From Stenotrophomonas pavanii (GTDB taxonomy: Bacteria; Pseudomonadota; Gammaproteobacteria; Xanthomonadales; Xanthomonadaceae): a stretch of DNA of 64,000 nt. The stretch spans positions 306,203-370,202 of the forward strand of contig NZ_FNFQ01000002.1 of the NCBI RefSeq assembly GCF_900101175.1, given 5' to 3'. The position numbers and the translations under genes are program-made. Positions 61,401-64,000 of this stretch are shown here, piece by piece. The first letter of the stretch is position 1; each line of letters opens with the position of its first letter. Under the pieces are notes generated by a model, which saw only the letters and a program-made list of their open reading frames with translations, searched no databases and had not been told where the DNA came from.

Positions 61401-63168
61401 TGCTGACGGCACGACCACTCACCGGATCGGTGCCCTGCGCATAGGTGTGCTTGGTCTGGATGCCGCGGCGATCGGTGTAGGTATCCAGACGCCGGCGGAA
61501 GTCGACACTCTGGTCGTAGTAGGTTCGGCTGACGGTTCCCTGCGAATCCGTCAGGCCGGTCACCTTGCGCGACGGAGCGCTATCGCCGCCGGGTGTAAGG
61601 GTGTAGTCGGTCTGCCGCCCCAGCGCGTCGGTCACCACCGCACCGCCATTGGGGCTGTAGGCCAGTGTCACGCCATCGGCACCGCCGGCATGCTGACTGG
61701 AGATCACACGGCCGGTGGAATCGTAGGTGAAGGTGCTGTAGCGGCGACCGTCCTCGGCGGTGATACCCGTCAGATGCTGGGGGAAAGCCTGGTTCTCGTA
61801 GTGATATGTGCGCACGCCGCCACCCGCATAGGTCACCGTGGCGACCTGGTTCTGCGATGTGTAGGTGTAGGTGGCGAGCGAAATGCCTTCGACCAGCACC
61901 GAACTGATCAGCGCCTCATAGTCGTTGGACTGGTAGACGAACTCCAGTGTGCGGCCACTGCTGTGGGTGACGGTCGCAAGGCGGTCGCTGTCGTCGTAGA
62001 TATAGGTCAGCGACGTGCCATCCGCGAAGCGCTTGGCGGCCAGACGGCCGTCCGCGTCGAAGGTCGAGATGGAGCCCTCCGAGTACAGTGTCCAGTTGCC
62101 GTTCTGGACCAGACGATCGCCACTGTCGTCGTCCGCCTCATAGGCTTGGCCGACCTTCTTGAATGCACGCTGGAAACCAGTACTTTCAATGATGCCCACG
62201 CTGTCGACGCCATCCAGTGCCAGATGGGCGCCCAGCGAATGGGTCCAGCCATAACCGAAGCCACCGGATGAGGTCGAGATGCCGGAGTGATAGAAGCGCG
62301 TCAGCGCGATCCAGCCCAGATCGAAGTCCGGCGCGATCTCGTACTTCTCGCCCGTTTTAACATCACATGGGTTGCCGACATTACCGTCGCAGGTACCGCC
62401 GTTGGAGGCCGGGTCCTTGTCGGGAATCGGACTCATGTTCACCGCTGTATCGTTGCGGGACATGGGGCAGCTACCGTTGCCGCCGTCCTTATCGCACTTC
62501 TGCGACTTCGATGTGATGGTCGCAACGAATTCTTCGCTGACGCAGGCGTTGTGCTTGTTGGACCACTGTGTGAGGGGAATCGGGCAGTTCAAGCGCCGGG
62601 TACGCGCGACCGCCACCGTTCCGGTGTACGGCGTGCAGGGTGATTCAGCCGTGTTGTTGCCCGCCATGGAAGTCAGATCGTAGTAGCGCGACTCGATGAC
62701 ACCTTCCTGATCGGGCGAAGCTGCAAACCAGTCGCCAGAAGGAGTGACCGCCGCCCCGGGGCACACGGGATTGCTGGCTTGTTGGTCCGCAAGAAGATCG
62801 GCCACCATCGCCTCTTCCGTCGGGAATATGTCACGCCCGATGTAGGACCAGTCCGGGTCGGAGGGCTGCGACTTCCCCATCCAGTAGGTGATCGACGTAT
62901 TGCCGTTCAAGTGCACAACTTTCGACTTGATCTTGTCGACAGACTGCCAGCCGAACTGGAACTCCGGCGGGAATGGACTGGGTGCGGGAAGGCTCTTGAT
63001 CGCCTGCACCGCCTGCTGCTGGGTCTTGTACTGCGTCGAATTGCCGCCGGGCTGTGAAATGCGCCAGGTGATCTTGCTTTCCTGCGCCTGTGCCACTGCG
63101 GGGGCGAAGCAGCCAACGGCAACGATCGCCAGCACGGCACACGAAATGGTCTTCAGTGGTTCCAACAT
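58474..63168 (-). CDS. Sec-exported RHS/YD-repeat protein
   Basis: 1564 residues from the ATG at 63168 (AAGGAG seven bases upstream). A signal peptide ([29 protein letters not shown]) is followed by an N-terminal region of about 200 residues rich in Cys, then a DUF6531-type opening ([31 protein letters not shown]) and many YD repeats ([29 protein letters not shown]). The RHS core ends at [39 protein letters not shown]. The last 125 or so residues are a variable Ala/Ser/Gly-rich tip ending in a hydrophobic stretch ([31 protein letters not shown]). No nuclease or deaminase motif is seen in the tip. It has no PAAR or VgrG domain and no T6SS genes nearby. Confidence 0.9.
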   Translation of the reverse strand: [1564 protein letters not shown]

Positions 63169-63523
63169 CCCTGTTCTCCTTCCTGGAGGAACACAGCGCC
63201 GGCGGGAACGAGAACGCGGAGCTGTGCCCCGCGTCATGCTTCGGATCGTCCCTGGTCCGGAATGCGGCGGTGCCACATGCCGCCTTTATCGTTGAGGACG
63301 CTTGCACGTTCAAGTGTGGAGTTGCGTAACCGATCACAGATTAAGCATCCAACGCCATTCAGCGGTCTACGCTCCGTCCCCATGACTTCCTGCACAGGGA
63401 GTCGGTGTTATACCTCACTACATTACCAGCACGACCTGTCGCGAGGTCGGCAGGCTGCGGCACTCCGCTGCAGACCTGACCCATCGGAAGGGCCGGCACG
63501 CGTCACGACCCAGGGGAATGGCA
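63169..63523. other. Intergenic region between the divergent RHS and hydrolase genes
   Basis: 355 bp with no credible gene. It must hold both promoters. No REP, strong palindrome or recognisable operator is visible beyond the AAGGAG of the RHS gene and the AGGGG of the hydrolase. Confidence 0.6.
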
Positions 63524-64000
63524 ATGAAAAGCAGCCGAGTGACGTTGTGGGCGCTGGCCGCGGTGATGGCCGCGGCGGGCACCGCCCACGCAGGGGAAAT
63601 CCAGGTGGATCGCGGCGCCTACGCGCTGCAGGCCGAAGAGACCGGGGCCGGCCCGATCACCGTGGTCTTTGAATCCGGCTTCGGGCAGGGCGCGGGGGCC
63701 TGGAAGGAGGTGGTTGCCGGTCTGGGGCGCGACTACCACAGCATCACCTACGCCCGTGCGGGACTCGGCAAGTCCGGCAGCGACGGTCACGCCAAGCGCA
63801 TCGATGCGCATCTGGCCGACCTCACGGCCGTGATCGATACGCTCGCACCCGGTCGCCGCGTGGTGCTGGTAGGTCACTCCTATGGCGGCCTGCTGGCCAC
63901 GGAGTTTGCACGCCGCCATCCGGAGCGCCTACAAGGCCTGGTGCTGGTAGACCCGGCCACGATGGGTCAGCGCCATGCGTTCAAGCAGGCCGACAGTGCC
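63524..64000 (+). CDS. Exported alpha/beta hydrolase, C-terminus cut by the window
   Basis: The first 159 codons are present, starting at ATG 63524 (an in-frame ATG at 63518 is an alternative). A signal peptide (MKSSRVTLWALAAVMAAAGTAHA) precedes an alpha/beta hydrolase fold: VVFESGFGQGAGAWKEVVAGL, SITYARAGLGKSG, and the nucleophile elbow VLVGHSYGGLLATEFARRHPERLQGLVLVDPA with the serine in G-H-S-Y-G. The catalytic His lies beyond the window. The substrate cannot be inferred. Confidence 0.85.
   Translation, partial: MKSSRVTLWALAAVMAAAGTAHAGEIQVDRGAYALQAEETGAGPITVVFESGFGQGAGAWKEVVAGLGRDYHSITYARAGLGKSGSDGHAKRIDAHLADLTAVIDTLAPGRRVVLVGHSYGGLLATEFARRHPERLQGLVLVDPATMGQRHAFKQADSA

Overview
The window looks like chromosomal DNA of a Stenotrophomonas species, most likely of the S. 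maltophilia group. It has the high GC of that genus, gene content typical of Xanthomonadaceae, and many palindromes of the SMAG (GTAG-type) REP class. This is inferred from sequence character; no database was searched.

Region 1 (1-30.6 kb) is one large secretion and surface-signalling island. It holds the start of an ExbB/DUF2341 energiser, a two-partner-secretion transporter (TpsB), a 4131-residue filamentous-haemagglutinin-type exoprotein (TpsA), a DING/PstS-like phosphate-binding protein and a complete type II secretion system. The T2SS is split into gspC/gspHIJ on one side of TpsA and gspG-K-L-M-D-E-F on the other. Upstream of gspG, on the same strand, are a beta-barrel-less STN/TonB_C receptor-like protein, an ECF sigma factor, a FecR anti-sigma factor and two paralogous Phd/YefM-fold proteins. 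As I recall it, this is the inventory of the P. aeruginosa phosphate-starvation locus (vreAIR, hxc, pdtA-phdA-pdtB, exbB2). A Pho-box-like sequence lies in the tpsB promoter region. I take this to be the most interesting system in the window.

Region 2 (31-32.7 kb) has an Lrp-type regulator divergent from an AzlC/AzlD branched-chain amino acid exporter. Region 3 (32.7-44.9 kb) is a minus-strand glycogen/trehalose operon, glgA-glgB-treZ-malQ-treY-DUF2934-glgX, in which nearly every gene overlaps the next by ATGA; the 56-residue DUF2934 gene sits in the treY/glgX junction. Region 4 (45.2-47.3 kb) is an Aer-like PAS protein translationally coupled to a diflavin reductase, behind a perfect FNR-type box. 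Region 5 (47.3-47.7 kb) is a four-fold 98-bp array of SMAG dimers.

Region 6 (47.7-55.7 kb) is a molybdenum cluster on the minus strand: moaA, a moaC-moaB fusion, moeA, moaD, moaE, mobA, a DUF7009-like gene, an oxygen-sensing FNR/ANR regulator and modABC. Together with the FNR box it suggests anaerobic nitrate-type respiration nearby.

Region 7 (56-63.2 kb) begins with a highly structured palindromic element ahead of a small orphan gene. It continues with a Sec-exported RHS/YD-repeat protein followed by four small, lower-GC genes that look like an immunity/accessory cassette. The window ends inside an exported alpha/beta hydrolase.
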